Origin: an uncultured Dehalococcoidia bacterium
Lineage (GTDB): Bacteria > Chloroflexota > Dehalococcoidia > Tepidiformales > Tepidiformaceae
Assembly: GCA_937954195.1 (NCBI GenBank)
Contig: CALFYR010000100.1
Span: 1 to 6,310, forward strand
Length of the DNA stretch: 6,310 nt
Reading direction: 5' to 3'
Positions 4,443-6,310 of this stretch are shown piece by piece. The translations under genes and the position numbers were made by a program. The notes under the pieces were generated by a model. That model did not search any database. It worked only from the letters and a program-made list of their open reading frames with translations, and had not been told where the DNA came from. The first letter of the stretch is position 1; each line of letters opens with the position of its first letter.

Positions 4443-6310
4443 ATGACTACGCAAACACCCGGCTCGGTCCTACCTCCTGCCTACGAGCCGGCAAGCGTAG
4501 AAAGCCGCATCTACGAGATGTGGGAGTCGGCCGGCCACTTCAAGCCTCGCATCGACGAAGGGCGGGAGCCGTACAGCATCGTCATGCCCCCGCCGAACGT
4601 CACCGGCGAACTCCACCTGGGCCACGGTCTCGAAGATGCGATCACCGACGCGCTGGTCCGCTGGCACCGCATGCAAGGCGATCCCACCCTCTGGCTCCCG
4701 GGCGAAGACCACGCGGGTATCGCGACCCAGAACGTGATCGAAAAGGAACTCGCGAAGGAAGGCCTGACTCGGCACGACCTCGGCCGTGAGGCGTTCGTCG
4801 AGCGGACCTGGATGTGGGTCCGGAAGTACCGCAGCCGCATAGCCGACCAGCACCGGAAGCTCGGTGCGAGCGCCGATTGGACGCGCGATGTGTTCACGCT
4901 CGATCCCGGCATCGTGAAGGCCGTCCGCACGACGTTTGTGAACCTCTACAACCACGGGCTCATCTACCGGGGCCTGCGGATGATCAACTGGTGCCCCCGC
5001 TGCGAAACCGCTCTGAGCGACCTCGAAGTCGATTACATCGATGTCGCGTCCAAGCTCTACTACATACGCTATCCCGTCATGGGCGAAGGCGGCATGCCGC
5101 TGCCCGACTACGTCGTGGTCGCCACCACCCGCCCCGAAACCATGGTGGGCGACACTGGCGTCGCGGTGAATCCAGCCGACGAACGGTACGAGGACAAGAT
5201 CGGGCGGATGCTCTTCCTGCCGATCATTGGCCGTGAAATCCCCGTGGTGGCGGACGATCACGTCAAAGCCGAGTTCGGCACCGGCGCCGTCAAGGTGACC
5301 CCGGGCCACGACCCGAACGACTGGGAGATCGGGCAACGGCACGACCTCCCGGTCATCATCGCCATCGACCTCAAGGGTCACATGAACGACGAGGCTGGCC
5401 CGTATTCAGGCATGCCCGCCGATGACGCGCGCGAAGCTATCCTGCGCGACCTCGAGGACGAGGGATACCTCGACCACATAGAGGACTACACGCATAGCGT
5501 CGGCCATTGCAGCCGCTGTAAGACGGTCGTCCAGCCCCTACCGAGCGAGCAGTGGTGGGTCGCCGTCAATAAGGACTACGAAACGGGCCACTACATGGCG
5601 GGCGATGCGATCGCCGCCGTCCAGGAAGGGCGCATCAAGATCGTGCCGCAGCGGTTCGAGAAGGTGTACCTGAACTGGATGGAGAACATCCGCGACTGGT
5701 GCATCAGCCGCCAGCTCTGGTGGGGCCACCAGATCCCGGTGTGGTATTGCGACAACAAGCACGTCGTGTGCCAGGTCGAGGACCCGGCGGCCTGCCCCGA
5801 ATGCGGCGGTTCGCTGCGGCAGGATGAAGACGTTCTCGATACCTGGTTCTCATCCGGTCTCGCTCCCCATGCCGACCTCGGCTGGCCGGATGAGACCGAG
5901 GATCTCCGCTACTTCTACCCCACGACCGACATGCAGATGGGCTACGACATCATGTTCTTCTGGTGTGCCCGCATGATCATGTTCGGCCTCTACAACATGC
6001 GGGAGCTCGGACCAGAGAAGGCCGTTCCCTTCAAGAACGTCCTCTTCCACGGCCTCATCCGCGACCCCAATGGCGAGAAGATGACCAAGTCACGCGGCAA
6101 CGTGGTCGACCCGCTGATCGTCGCCTCGACGTATGGTGCGGATGCGTTCCGCTTCGCCGTTTTGACCGGCGCGACGCTGGGCGCGGACCAGAAGTTCAGC
6201 GACGACCGCATGGCCGCCGCGCGAAACTTCGCGAACAAGCTCTGGAACTCGGCGCGCTTCGTCCTGATGAAGGTCGGCGACCGGAACGTGAAGCGCCCCC
6301 ACTACCTCGA
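4443..6310 (+). CDS. valS: Valyl-tRNA synthetase, N-terminal 622 residues (cut by window end)
   Basis: This class Ia synthetase activates valine with ATP and charges tRNA-Val in the cytoplasm. The frame is open from ATG 4443 to the window end. The landmarks are in order. The catalytic signature PPPNVTGELHLGH has HIGH as H58-H61, and WLPGEDHAGIATQ is at 84-96. The INWCPRC zinc-type cysteines are C184 and C187. The CP1 editing domain has VVVATTRPETMVGDTGVAVNP (224-244) and TGAVKVTPGHDPNDWEIGQ (280-298). CSRCKTVVQPLPSEQWWV (356-373), NIRDWCISRQLWWGHQIPVWYC (split around 415-436), CPEC (451-454), DTWFSSGL (466-473) and MGYDIMFFW follow. The KMSKS loop reads KMTKS (546-550), then RGNVVDP. The anticodon-binding domain begins near 590; its end and the C-terminal coiled coil lie outside. 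An upstream in-frame ATG at 4437 would add two residues. Assignment to ValRS rather than Ile/LeuRS rests on the GEDHAGIATQ and GHDPNDWEIG patterns. Confidence 0.97.
   Translation, partial: MTTQTPGSVLPPAYEPASVESRIYEMWESAGHFKPRIDEGREPYSIVMPPPNVTGELHLGHGLEDAITDALVRWHRMQGDPTLWLPGEDHAGIATQNVIEKELAKEGLTRHDLGREAFVERTWMWVRKYRSRIADQHRKLGASADWTRDVFTLDPGIVKAVRTTFVNLYNHGLIYRGLRMINWCPRCETALSDLEVDYIDVASKLYYIRYPVMGEGGMPLPDYVVVATTRPETMVGDTGVAVNPADERYEDKIGRMLFLPIIGREIPVVADDHVKAEFGTGAVKVTPGHDPNDWEIGQRHDLPVIIAIDLKGHMNDEAGPYSGMPADDAREAILRDLEDEGYLDHIEDYTHSVGHCSRCKTVVQPLPSEQWWVAVNKDYETGHYMAGDAIAAVQEGRIKIVPQRFEKVYLNWMENIRDWCISRQLWWGHQIPVWYCDNKHVVCQVEDPAACPECGGSLRQDEDVLDTWFSSGLAPHADLGWPDETEDLRYFYPTTDMQMGYDIMFFWCARMIMFGLYNMRELGPEKAVPFKNVLFHGLIRDPNGEKMTKSRGNVVDPLIVASTYGADAFRFAVLTGATLGADQKFSDDRMAAARNFANKLWNSARFVLMKVGDRNVKRPHYL

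Noticed and set aside
4470..5381. 303-residue open frame on the minus strand opposite valS
   Set aside because: It lies wholly antisense to strongly conserved valS codons, has no recognisable domain, and is the expected shadow of GC-rich codon use.

Overview
This is a GC-rich bacterial chromosomal segment with tightly packed genes and no visible mobile element, CRISPR array, rRNA or tRNA. The pairing of an acyl-CoA dehydrogenase with a CaiB/BaiF CoA-transferase, a compact ImuB-like protein behind a GAAC-N4-GTTC SOS box, and possible leaderless starts would fit a Chloroflexota (Dehalococcoidia-like) or actinobacterium-like genome. That placement is an inference with low confidence; no marker in the window fixes the phylum.

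Left part (1-2301, minus strand). Three genes read leftward. The first is a compact standalone PEP-synthase/PPDK-type ATP-grasp domain protein (2301-1573). After 65 bp comes a complete acyl-CoA dehydrogenase (1507-371), which overlaps by 8 bp the GTG start of a class III CoA-transferase (378 to beyond the window edge). The last two probably act together: CoA is transferred onto a carboxylic acid and the acyl-CoA is then oxidised. The substrate cannot be read from the sequence.

Middle part (2302-3841). A 161-bp divergent region holds a good promoter whose -35/-10 spacer is occupied by a LexA-type operator. It drives a 306-residue ImuB-like member of the Y-family polymerases that has lost the catalytic acidic residues and most of the thumb/HhH part, and ends in a possible beta-clamp-binding motif. 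Converging on it, with 3 bp between the stop codons, is a lipoprotein of the chagasin/I42 cysteine-protease inhibitor family, broken by a single-base frameshift near 3476-3481.

Right part (3842-6310, plus strand). A divergent intergenic region with a 20-bp imperfect palindrome leads to a small zinc-finger plus DUF5655 protein (3956-4366). Then follows valS, valyl-tRNA synthetase, whose first 622 residues are present before the window ends. A perfect 8-bp stem-loop lies in the valS leader.

The most interesting signals are the solitary SOS-controlled reduced ImuB-like gene, the compact PPDK-N protein with a degenerate nucleotide loop, and the frameshifted inhibitor gene.
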